From contig NZ_JQBX01000001.1 in NCBI RefSeq assembly GCF_001437075.1, forward strand, positions 1 to 64,000: a stretch of DNA of 64,000 nucleotides, written 5' to 3'. The position numbers and the translations under genes are program-made. The notes under the pieces were generated by a model that had not been told where the DNA came from, searched no databases, and saw nothing but the letters and a program-made list of their open reading frames with translations. Of this stretch, positions 27,707-35,695 are shown one piece after another (positions within the stretch are counted from its first letter, which is position 1; the number at the start of each line of letters is the position of its first letter). The stretch is from Pediococcus stilesii (GTDB lineage Bacteria; Bacillota; Bacilli; Lactobacillales; Lactobacillaceae).

Positions 27707-28094
27707 TTGTAAATCTCGGGTAATTGCGGTTAGCTTTTGCTAACTGAGGAAAGTCCATGCTCGCACAAGCTGCGATGCTTGTAGTGTTCGTGCCTGGCGA
27801 AAAAATAAGCTGGGGCATCTGTTTTACAGATGACGGCAAGTGAACAAGCTAAAATCTTTTAGATCATGCTTAAGTAACTTTGAAAAGTGCCACAGAGACG
27901 ATCTTGTTAAGAAATTAACAAGTTGGAACGCGGTAAACCCCTCGAGCGGGAAACCCAAACTATGGTAGGGGAGCTTCACATACGTAAATGAATCAAGTGT
28001 GGGGGCAGATATTATCTGGAGATAGATGATTACCCAAATTTAAATTTTCCTGAGAATTTATTTTGGACAAAACATGGCTTACAGAGATTTACAA
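27707..28094 (+). ncRNA. rnpB: RNase P RNA, type B
   Basis: The 5' strand TTGTAAATCTC (27707-27717) pairs with GAGATTTACAA (28084-28094), closing helix P1. GGAAAGTCCATGCTCGCAC at about 27760 and the 3' GGCTTACAGAG give the P4 core; CAGAGACGAT and GGTAAACCCC are the other conserved blocks. Layout fits the Bacillus-type RNA. It lies just after gpsB, as in many lactobacilli, with its own terminator. Confidence 0.95.
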
Positions 28095-28100
28095 TTCAGG

Positions 28101-28138
28101 AAAGCTAGGGTAAAAGTTATCTTTTATCCTAGCTTTTT
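28101..28138 (+). terminator. terminator of rnpB
   Basis: AAAGCTAGGGTAAAA pairs with TTTTATCCTAGCTTT around GTTATC, followed by T residues. Confidence 0.85.
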
Positions 28139-28173
28139 ATTTTAACTAAAATCTATAAACAGGGAAGTAAAGC

Positions 28174-29304
28174 ATGAAGAAATTTAATTTAATTGCGACA
28201 ATGGCCAGCGGTCTTGAAAGTTTAACCAAAAATGAACTAACCGAGATGGGATATGATGTTAAGACTGAAAACGGTCGTGTCCGCTTTCAAGGGACTTTCG
28301 AAGACATTATCAAAACCAACCTCTGGTTAAGAACTGCTGACCGCATAAAAATCGTGGTTGGTGAATTCGAGGCAACCACGTTTGATCAGCTTTTTGAATC
28401 AGTTAAAGCACTGCCTTGGGACGAATTAATTCCCGTTGATGGAGCCTTTCCAGTCAGCGGTAAATCCAAAAAATCAACTCTTTATAGCGTTCCAGACGTT
28501 CAAGCAATCACCAAAAAGGCGGTTGTTGAAAAGTTACGTGATGTTTTTCACTGGCGCAATCAATTTCCTGAAACGGGCGCTAAATATGGACTTGAGGTTG
28601 CCATTGATAAAGATCAGGCGATGATCACTTTGGACACAACCGGAGATAGTCTGTTCAAACGGGGATATCGGTTACATAAGGGAACAGCGCCATTAAAAGA
28701 AACGATGGCCGCTGCATTAATCCTATTAACAAATTGGCATACTGATATGCCATTAGTTGATCCATTTTGTGGTTCAGGAACTATTCCCATTGAAGCTGCT
28801 TTAATTGGCCAAAACATTGCACCAGGGTTTAACCGTGATTTTGTTTGCGAAGATTGGACAATTGCGGATCAAAAAGTCATTGATCAAATTCGTGCTGAAG
28901 CTGATGAGCAAGCCAACTACGATGTTGAATTAGACATTACCGGCTATGATATTGACCAAAACATGGTTGATATCGCGACCGAGAATGCTGAAGAAGCAGG
29001 TTTAGCAGGAATTGTCACCTTTAAACAGCAAGCAGTCAAAGACTTTAAGACGGATAAAAAGAACGGCGTAATGATCGGTAACCCGCCCTATGGGGAACGA
29101 ATGGGCGATCAAGAACTTGTACGAAAAATTTATCGTCAACTAGGTGATTCAACTGGTCAGTTACGTTCTTGGAGTCGTTATTTTATCACGAGCGATCTTG
29201 ATTTTGAAAATTATTATGGTCAAAAAGCCACTAAAAAACGTAAGTTATACAATGGGGCTTTAAGAACGGATTATTTTCAATTTTGGGGTAAGCGTGAAAG
29301 GTAG
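28174..29304 (+). CDS. ypsC: THUMP-domain 23S rRNA guanine-N2 methyltransferase (YpsC/RlmL type)
   Basis: 376 residues. An N-terminal THUMP RNA-binding domain (residues about 45-155) leads into a Rossmann methylase with DPFCGSGTIPIEAALIG (SAM loop) and GNPPYGERMG (NPPY catalytic motif). It corresponds to the RlmL half that makes m2G in 23S rRNA. ATG with GGGAAG upstream. It starts a long plus-strand run to rluD. Confidence 0.93.
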   Translation: MKKFNLIATMASGLESLTKNELTEMGYDVKTENGRVRFQGTFEDIIKTNLWLRTADRIKIVVGEFEATTFDQLFESVKALPWDELIPVDGAFPVSGKSKKSTLYSVPDVQAITKKAVVEKLRDVFHWRNQFPETGAKYGLEVAIDKDQAMITLDTTGDSLFKRGYRLHKGTAPLKETMAAALILLTNWHTDMPLVDPFCGSGTIPIEAALIGQNIAPGFNRDFVCEDWTIADQKVIDQIRAEADEQANYDVELDITGYDIDQNMVDIATENAEEAGLAGIVTFKQQAVKDFKTDKKNGVMIGNPPYGERMGDQELVRKIYRQLGDSTGQLRSWSRYFITSDLDFENYYGQKATKKRKLYNGALRTDYFQFWGKRER

Positions 29305-29313
29305 GTTTTCAGT

Positions 29314-30408
29314 GTGAAAATTGCTGTAATCGGAAACGGAATTGTTGGTGCAACCTTTGTAAATGAAATGCTAGAGCGGCATCCGAACAGTGATATTGTA
29401 CAATTTGATGGTTTAAAAGGAACGGCTACGATTGCTTCTGCAGGAATCATTGCACCTTGGCTTTCAAAACGACGGAATCAAAAATGGTACAATTTAGCGC
29501 GTCAGGGTGCTGAATTTATGCAAGAGATGGCGCAAAAGTATCAAATGCCTAAGGATGTGTATTTACAAAGTGGCGTTATTTACACTAGGGATTCCGATGA
29601 TAAATTACAATCGCTACTAGAACTAGCTCAGCAGCGCATTCAAAATGCTCCACAGATGGGGGACTTTAGTGAAGTTACTAGTTCGCAAATCAAAAAGCTT
29701 TTCCCATTTATACAATCAACGTCAAATGGCGTGTTTGTCCGAGGTGGAGCTCGAATTGATGGACAGCGTTTTATCCACTTTTTGAATCTCCGAAATCAAG
29801 AAAAAGTTCAAGTAGTTCAAGCGCCCGCTAAAATCACAATTGAGGGCCAGCAGGCATTTGTAAATGGATCCAATTTTGATCTTGTAATTGTTGCCGCAGG
29901 AGCGTGGCTAGCGCAGACTTTGGCGCCATTGGGAATTCAAGCCCAGGTTCGTCCGCAAAAGGGGCAGTTGATTGAAATTAATCTTCCAGACAATCAATTT
30001 ATCGACCACAATGCACCAGTACTAATGCCAGAAGGTGAACGAGATTTTATCCCGACCAATGATGGAACACTCCTAATTGGTGCTACTCACGAAAATGATC
30101 AGGGATTTGATCTCACGGTTAGTGCCGAAATCGTTAAAGATTTATTGGCCAGTGGTCAGCGAATAATTCCTGGGTTAAGTGAAAAGGCAATTAAGCATGT
30201 TCGCGTTGGTACACGGGCGTATACGGAAGATTTTGCACCATTTTTTGGTCGTTTACCACAGCATTCTCAAATTTTGGTTGCCTCAGGGTTGGGGTCATCG
30301 GGCTTAACTACCGGACCAATTATTGGAAAATTACTAGTGGATTTGATTGATAATCCACTCCTAGACGTCTCACATCTGACGAAACCAATTTCAACTTATG
30401 TCAATTAG
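29314..30408 (+). CDS. FAD-dependent amino-acid oxidase-like protein
   Basis: 364 residues. GNGIVGATF at the N-terminus is the FAD-binding GxGxxG loop, VIVAAGAWL the second nucleotide contact, and VASGLGSSGLTTGPIIG the C-terminal FAD contact of the DAO family (glycine oxidase, D-amino-acid dehydrogenase). Substrate cannot be decided. Start is a GTG at 29314, nine bases after ypsC; the preceding AGGTTTTCA is a modest ribosome site. Confidence 0.85.
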   Translation: MKIAVIGNGIVGATFVNEMLERHPNSDIVQFDGLKGTATIASAGIIAPWLSKRRNQKWYNLARQGAEFMQEMAQKYQMPKDVYLQSGVIYTRDSDDKLQSLLELAQQRIQNAPQMGDFSEVTSSQIKKLFPFIQSTSNGVFVRGGARIDGQRFIHFLNLRNQEKVQVVQAPAKITIEGQQAFVNGSNFDLVIVAAGAWLAQTLAPLGIQAQVRPQKGQLIEINLPDNQFIDHNAPVLMPEGERDFIPTNDGTLLIGATHENDQGFDLTVSAEIVKDLLASGQRIIPGLSEKAIKHVRVGTRAYTEDFAPFFGRLPQHSQILVASGLGSSGLTTGPIIGKLLVDLIDNPLLDVSHLTKPISTYVN

Positions 30409-30419
30409 GGGGGATTAAT

Positions 30420-30803
30420 ATGAAAAAAGTCGAACGCTTCTACTACCAACCAGATTTTTTGAATAATATTATCACCTGGTCTTGGACACTCTTAATCTTG
30501 ATTGTGGGCGTTATTTTTTGGTTAGAAGTAACGACCTTTAATTGGATTACGGCCATCTTTTTTGCAATTTTTGTGATGATAATTAGCATTCAGACGGTTA
30601 GTCGGACCATCGAAATCATTGGAAATGAATTGATTATAAATAAAGTTATCAAAAGTAATTTTTCGGTTTTAAGTATTAGAAATATCAAAAACGTTACCAA
30701 GGGGAAACTATCTTTAAGTTTTGAATACGAACATAAAAGATATAAACTATTGATGGGTCCCAAGACGGCTAGTAAATTATTTAAAACTTTAACAGAGGGG
30801 TAG
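30420..30803 (+). CDS. EbsA-like small membrane protein
   Basis: 127 residues. Two hydrophobic spans (about 18-36 and 42-60) form a hairpin, followed by a basic soluble domain. Length, hydrophobic hairpin and gene neighbourhood resemble EbsA-family proteins of lactobacilli and enterococci; this is a by-eye judgement. ATG with GGGGG upstream. It sits 11 bases after the oxidoreductase and 6 before fhs, so it is probably co-transcribed with them. Confidence 0.6.
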   Translation: MKKVERFYYQPDFLNNIITWSWTLLILIVGVIFWLEVTTFNWITAIFFAIFVMIISIQTVSRTIEIIGNELIINKVIKSNFSVLSIRNIKNVTKGKLSLSFEYEHKRYKLLMGPKTASKLFKTLTEG

Positions 30804-30809
30804 ATAAAT

Positions 30810-32471
30810 ATGAATGATATTGAAATTTCTCAAAAGGCTGAAATGCTACCAATTCAATCCATTGCTCAAAAAGCAGGATTTACCGAAGGTGAGGTTGAAC
30901 CATATGGTCACTACAAGGCTAAAATAAATATTTTTTCGGAGAAAGAAAAAGGTTCAATGGGAAAACTTATTTTGGTTACATCAATTAACCCCACTCCGGC
31001 AGGGGAAGGTAAATCAACCGTCACCGTTGGTTTGGGTGATGCGTTGAATGAAATTACGAATTCAGCCATGGTAGCATTACGTGAACCCTCCCAAGGTCCC
31101 GTAATGGGCATGAAGGGCGGTGCCACCGGGGGCGGATATTCACAAGTCATTCCAATGGATGATATCAATTTACATTTCACTGGTGATATGCACGCGCTAA
31201 CCGCTGCAAATAACACGTTGGCTGCTTTAATTGACAATCACATCCAACAGGGCAATGATCTAAATATCGATCCACGAAGCATTGTGTGGCGCCGGTGTCT
31301 GGATATTAATGATCGCTCCTTACGTAACATTGTAATTGGACTTGGTGGCCGTTTTAGCGGTGTTCCTCGAGAAGACGCATTTGATATTACGGTGGCTAGT
31401 GAACTAATGGCTATTTTATGTTTATCAAAAGATCTAAGCGATTTAAAAGATCGAATTAATAGAATTCTGATAGCCAATACTTATGATGGAAAGCCCGTTT
31501 TTGTTAAAGATCTTCATGTTGGTGGTGCGATTACGGCACTTTTGAAGGACGCCATTAAACCAAATTTAGTTCAAACCATTGGACATACTCCTGCACTTAT
31601 TCATGGTGGACCGTTTGCAAATATCGCTCACGGCTGTAACAGCGTTCTTGCAACTAGAACAGCGTTAGAACATGCTGACTACGCCATTACAGAAGCAGGG
31701 TTTGGTGCCGACCTAGGTGCTGAAAAATTTCTTGATATTAAAACTCCTGTTCTGGGTAAAACTCCTGATGCAATTGTTATCGTTGCTACAATTCGTGCTC
31801 TCAAATATAACGGTGGTGCTAATTTAGCGGATTTACAGACGGAAGATCTCACCGCGCTCGAAAGGGGTTTTGTTAACTTAAAACGACACGTCAAAAATAT
31901 GATGAGTTATAATATCCCAGTTACTGTTTCGATTAATCACTTCGTTAGTGATACCGATGCGGAAGTTTCTAAGCTGGCTGAAATGGTTAAAGCTCTAGGT
32001 GTAAATGCAATTGTCACCGATGCATGGGCCAAGGGTGGCGAAGGTTCTAAAGAGCTTGCCAACGAAGTAATCCGCCTTACCAATCAAGACTTAGGCGATA
32101 TGCACAAACTTTACGATGTCAACGATTCGATTAAAAATAAAATTGAAACTGTTGTAAAGAATATCTACGGTGGTAGCGGGGTAGAGTTCTCGAGCGCGGC
32201 ACTGAAAAAAATTAAAGAATGCGAAGAAAATGGTTGGGACAAGATGCCAGTTTGCATGGCGAAAACTCAATATTCATTTTCAGATGATCCTAAAAAACTG
32301 GGGGCACCAAGTGACTTTGTCATCCAGGTAAGTGATATTAATATTCGACTTGGCGCGGGCTTTTTAGTTGCCTTGACCGGTAAAATACTAACGATGCCTG
32401 GATTGCCAAAGCATCCAGCTGCTTTAGATATCGACATTAACAGTAAAGGAGAAATTACCGGGTTATTCTAG
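30810..32471 (+). CDS. fhs: formate-tetrahydrofolate ligase
   Basis: 553 residues, the full length. The P-loop [52 protein letters not shown] and [15 protein letters not shown] are highly conserved in this enzyme. It makes 10-formyl-THF from formate, ATP and THF for purine and formyl-Met-tRNA synthesis. ATG with GAGGGG upstream. Confidence 0.97.
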   Translation: MNDIEISQKAEMLPIQSIAQKAGFTEGEVEPYGHYKAKINIFSEKEKGSMGKLILVTSINPTPAGEGKSTVTVGLGDALNEITNSAMVALREPSQGPVMGMKGGATGGGYSQVIPMDDINLHFTGDMHALTAANNTLAALIDNHIQQGNDLNIDPRSIVWRRCLDINDRSLRNIVIGLGGRFSGVPREDAFDITVASELMAILCLSKDLSDLKDRINRILIANTYDGKPVFVKDLHVGGAITALLKDAIKPNLVQTIGHTPALIHGGPFANIAHGCNSVLATRTALEHADYAITEAGFGADLGAEKFLDIKTPVLGKTPDAIVIVATIRALKYNGGANLADLQTEDLTALERGFVNLKRHVKNMMSYNIPVTVSINHFVSDTDAEVSKLAEMVKALGVNAIVTDAWAKGGEGSKELANEVIRLTNQDLGDMHKLYDVNDSIKNKIETVVKNIYGGSGVEFSSAALKKIKECEENGWDKMPVCMAKTQYSFSDDPKKLGAPSDFVIQVSDINIRLGAGFLVALTGKILTMPGLPKHPAALDIDINSKGEITGLF

Positions 32472-32484
32472 TAATTAAATTTTT

Positions 32485-32937
32485 ATGAGATGGATTAGTT
32501 ATATTGTCGGTATTTTACTGCTGGGACTCGACCAAGTAGTAAAATACCTTGTTAGCAGTAAAATTAGCGTCGGCGAAGTTAAAGAAGTTGTTCCTGGAGT
32601 TATTTCATTAACAAACCTGCGCAATGACGGTGCCGCTTGGAGCATTTTATCCGGAAATCAGGTCTTCTTTTATCTGATTACGGTTGTGGCACTGATAGTC
32701 TTATTCTACCTCCTGTATACCCAACGGCAACATTCGATCTACCAATGGGGATTGATCTTGATGATTACTGGTACGTTGGGAAATTTTATTGATCGAATTC
32801 GCTTAAAATACGTTGTTGATATGTTCCAAGTTGATTTCTTTAATTTTCCAATTTTTAACGTTGCTGACGTATGCTTGACCGTTGGTGTTTTAGTACTATT
32901 CGTTGCGATTATTCGCGATGAAAGAATTGAGGGGTAG
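32485..32937 (+). CDS. lspA: lipoprotein signal peptidase
   Basis: 150 residues, four predicted membrane helices. LGLDQVVKYLV, LTNLRNDGAAWSIL, GNFIDRIR and FNVADVCLTVG are the family blocks; the two catalytic Asp are in VVDMF and NVADV. It removes signal peptides from diacylated prolipoproteins such as that at 4223-4675. The ATG has only a weak ribosome site and follows fhs by 13 bases, which suggests translational coupling. Confidence 0.95.
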   Translation: MRWISYIVGILLLGLDQVVKYLVSSKISVGEVKEVVPGVISLTNLRNDGAAWSILSGNQVFFYLITVVALIVLFYLLYTQRQHSIYQWGLILMITGTLGNFIDRIRLKYVVDMFQVDFFNFPIFNVADVCLTVGVLVLFVAIIRDERIEG

Positions 32938-32945
32938 AAAAGAGT

Positions 32946-33851
32946 ATGGAGCAGTTCTCATTTACAATTACGGAAGATGAAACGGGACGCTTAGATAAGA
33001 TCGTCACCAGTCACTTTCCAGATTTATCACGGTCGAAAATTCAAAAATTAATTAAAGATGAGCTCATTTTGGTTAATCATATGAGTACAAATAGTCGTTA
33101 TAAGGTCAATGTCAATGACTCAATTGATGTGACACTACCAGATCCAGTTAAGGTGGATTTAATCCCTGAAAAGATGGACTTGGACATTGTTTATGAAGAC
33201 CAAGATGTTATTGTCGTTAATAAACCGCAAGGCATGGTTGTCCATCCCGCACCAGGTCATGAACATGGAACATTGGTGAATGGCCTTCTGGCACATTCAC
33301 CGTTAGCGACGATCAATGGTGAGCTTCGTCCAGGAATTGTCCACCGAATTGATAAGGATACCTCGGGATTACTAATGGTGGCCAAAAATGATCAAGCAAT
33401 GCTTAGCTTAAGTGCCCAATTAAAGGCCAAAACAAATCAAAGAAAGTATTTGGCGATCGTTCACGGTAATTTTAAAGAAGAGTCCGGTAAAATTGACGCG
33501 CCAATTGGTAGATCTAAAAAAGATCGAAAGAAAATGGATATCGTAGAGGATGGGCGACCAGCCGTAACCCATTTTAAAGTTTTAGAGCGTTTTAACGACT
33601 ATACGCTAATTGAATGCCAGTTGGAGACCGGACGAACTCATCAGATTCGTGTTCATATGAAATATATTGGACATCCGGTTGCAGGGGATCCGCTTTACGG
33701 TCCAAAAAATACATTAAAGGGGCCAGGACAGTTTTTACATGCTGCGCTCTTAGGATTTAAACATCCTGGAACTGATGAAGAACTTACTTTTGAGGTGGAA
33801 CCACCACAAATTTTTAAAGACACTTTAGAGCAATTACGAAAGAAACATTAA
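32946..33851 (+). CDS. rluD: RluD-family 23S rRNA pseudouridine synthase
   Basis: 301 residues. An S4 RNA-binding domain (about 15-75) precedes the catalytic domain with GIVHRIDKDTSGLLMVAK, containing the catalytic Asp, and LETGRTHQIRVHM. ATG with GAGGGG upstream, eight bases after lspA. It is the last gene of the run and is followed by a terminator. Confidence 0.93.
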   Translation: MEQFSFTITEDETGRLDKIVTSHFPDLSRSKIQKLIKDELILVNHMSTNSRYKVNVNDSIDVTLPDPVKVDLIPEKMDLDIVYEDQDVIVVNKPQGMVVHPAPGHEHGTLVNGLLAHSPLATINGELRPGIVHRIDKDTSGLLMVAKNDQAMLSLSAQLKAKTNQRKYLAIVHGNFKEESGKIDAPIGRSKKDRKKMDIVEDGRPAVTHFKVLERFNDYTLIECQLETGRTHQIRVHMKYIGHPVAGDPLYGPKNTLKGPGQFLHAALLGFKHPGTDEELTFEVEPPQIFKDTLEQLRKKH

Positions 33852-33859
33852 TAATGCTG

Positions 33860-33903
33860 ATAAACGCTCCTGACAATCTTTATGTCAAGAGCGTTTATTT
33901 TGT
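33860..33903 (+). terminator. terminator after rluD
   Basis: GATAAACGCTC pairs with GAGCGTTTATT, with an inner GACA-GTC pairing, followed by TTTG. Confidence 0.8.
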
Positions 33904-33998
33904 TTAAAAACTTTTCTTTATGAAAATAATGATAGTGTTTTATTTTAATGTAAAACTAAAATAACTTTGTAATTCCGACTTGAAATAAGATTTACTGA

Positions 33999-34004
33999 TA
34001 TAAT
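33999..34004 (+). promoter_or_regulatory. extended -10 promoter of pyrR
   Basis: TATAAT at 33999-34004 is preceded by TGA, an extended -10 motif. A poor -35-like GACTTG lies 16 bases upstream. The transcript would have a leader of only about 35 nt, too short for a PyrR-controlled attenuator, and no such hairpin is visible. Confidence 0.55.
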
Positions 34005-34046
34005 TAAGGTAACAATTTTTTGATTTATTAAGGAGGAGAAACAGGT

Positions 34047-34580
34047 ATGGAAAAAGAAATTATGGACGCAATGGCAATGAAGCGCGCGCTAACAAGGATT
34101 ACATATGAAATAATTGAACGCAATAAAGGGGTCGAGGACATTGTTTTAATTGGAATTAAAACGCGTGGAGTCTTTATTGCACGGCGCATTGCTGAACGTT
34201 TAAAGCAATTAGAAAACTTTGATATTCCCGTAGGTGAATTAGATATTGCCGAGTATCGTGACGACCAAAAAAGTTCCGCTGAAAAACGTTCATCTGAAGC
34301 TAATTCAAGCTTAGCACGCCTTGATTTAAAGGATCGAAAAGTTATTTTAATCGATGATGTACTTTATACGGGCCGAACCATTCGTGCCGCAATGGACGCA
34401 ATCATGGATATTAATCGACCAGCTCAGATTAGTTTAGCCGTATTGGTTGATCGTGGTCATCGTGAATTACCAATTCGTGCGGATTTTGTTGGTAAGAATA
34501 TTCCAACCGCTCAAAATGAAAAGATCAATGTTTCCGTTCGCGAAATTGATGGCGAAGACGTAGTTCTTTTAACAAATTAA
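34047..34580 (+). CDS. pyrR: PyrR, uracil-sensing RNA-binding attenuation regulator
   Basis: 177 residues. [20 protein letters not shown] is the PRPP-binding loop; [20 protein letters not shown] and [13 protein letters not shown] are typical of PyrR. It binds pyr mRNA in a UMP-dependent way and may have weak uracil phosphoribosyltransferase activity. ATG with GGAGGAG upstream. Here it is followed by altered carbamoyl-phosphate synthase homologues rather than a whole pyr operon. Confidence 0.95.
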   Translation: MEKEIMDAMAMKRALTRITYEIIERNKGVEDIVLIGIKTRGVFIARRIAERLKQLENFDIPVGELDIAEYRDDQKSSAEKRSSEANSSLARLDLKDRKVILIDDVLYTGRTIRAAMDAIMDINRPAQISLAVLVDRGHRELPIRADFVGKNIPTAQNEKINVSVREIDGEDVVLLTN

Positions 34581-34611
34581 GTAATAATAATTGTATGGAG
34601 GTGGCTATTCT

Positions 34612-35694
34612 ATGGCAGACCGATATTTAATATTAGAAGACGGTTCCGTTTTTAAGGGCAAGGCTTTCGGGTCTCGAGCAACCACCTTTGGCGAAGTTGT
34701 TTTTAATACCGTAATGACCGGGTATCAACAGGTAATTACAAATCAGATTTATCACAACCAAATTATTGTCTTTTCACAACCGACGATCGGTGCTGTTGGA
34801 ATTGATCGTTCTAGTTATGAGTCTGTTGATCCAACATGTAAGGGAGTTATTGTTCGTGATGTGGCGGCAGTCTCGATTAATCGTCGGCGGCGGTTATCGT
34901 TAGACGAATACTTAAAACGACAAAATATACCAGGTATTTCTGGAATCGACACGCGGGCTCTAATTAAAAAGCTCCGATCAACGGGGACGATTAAGGGGAG
35001 CATCATTGACCCTGTAAATGATTTGGAACATGCATTTGATCAATTACGGGCAATTGTTTTAACGAACCAACAGGTAAACCAAGTTTCAACGCCTAAAGCA
35101 TTCCCCAATCCGGGAAATGGAAAAAATGTGGTGGTCGTCGATTTAGGTCTAAAGTACGGAATATTGCGGCAGCTTAGTCAACGGGATTGTAACGTGACTG
35201 TTTTGCCATATTCGGCAACAGCCGACAGCATTTTCAGTCTGGATCCAGATGGGGTTATTATTTCAACTGGCCCTGGTAATCCCAATGATCTACCAGCTCA
35301 GGTGATTGAAATGATCCAAACGGTTCAACGGAACATTCCCTTGTTTGCAATTGGCTTAGGGCACGAAGCTTTCGCCATTGCTAACGGATGCTCAATCAAT
35401 GAATTATCTTCGGAGCATCATGGGTCCAATCATCCGATTTTATCAGTGATTACAGACGAAATTATGTACGCTTCGCACGGACAAGGCTTTACAGTTGATC
35501 CCGAAAGCGTTGATCGAAATGATTTGATTGTCACGCACTATGACTTAATTGATCGATCGGTCCAAGGATTGCGACACCGTGATTTTCCTGCTTTTAGTGT
35601 GCAGTTTTTCCCCGACAGCTCGCCAGGCCCAAACGAGGCAACCGAGCTATTTGACGAGTTCATGGAAATGATGACGACAAGGGGAGGACGCTAA
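34612..35694 (+). CDS. CarA homologue lacking the glutaminase triad
   Basis: 360 residues from the ATG at 34612 (GGAGGTGG upstream). The whole CarA fold is recognisable: YLILEDGSVFKGKAFG, TVMTGYQQVIT, IPGISGIDTRALIKKLRSTG, then the amidotransferase part with TGPGNPNDLP. At the catalytic positions the usual GICLGHQ reads AIGLGHE, so the nucleophile Cys is Gly, and the usual QYHPEA reads QFFPDS, so His is Phe and Glu is Asp. GGNHP has also become GSNHP. The protein should not hydrolyse glutamine. The frame is intact and one base from the next gene, so it is not simple decay. A scaffold or regulatory role is possible. Confidence 0.85.
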   Translation: MADRYLILEDGSVFKGKAFGSRATTFGEVVFNTVMTGYQQVITNQIYHNQIIVFSQPTIGAVGIDRSSYESVDPTCKGVIVRDVAAVSINRRRRLSLDEYLKRQNIPGISGIDTRALIKKLRSTGTIKGSIIDPVNDLEHAFDQLRAIVLTNQQVNQVSTPKAFPNPGNGKNVVVVDLGLKYGILRQLSQRDCNVTVLPYSATADSIFSLDPDGVIISTGPGNPNDLPAQVIEMIQTVQRNIPLFAIGLGHEAFAIANGCSINELSSEHHGSNHPILSVITDEIMYASHGQGFTVDPESVDRNDLIVTHYDLIDRSVQGLRHRDFPAFSVQFFPDSSPGPNEATELFDEFMEMMTTRGGR

Positions 35695-35695
35695 T

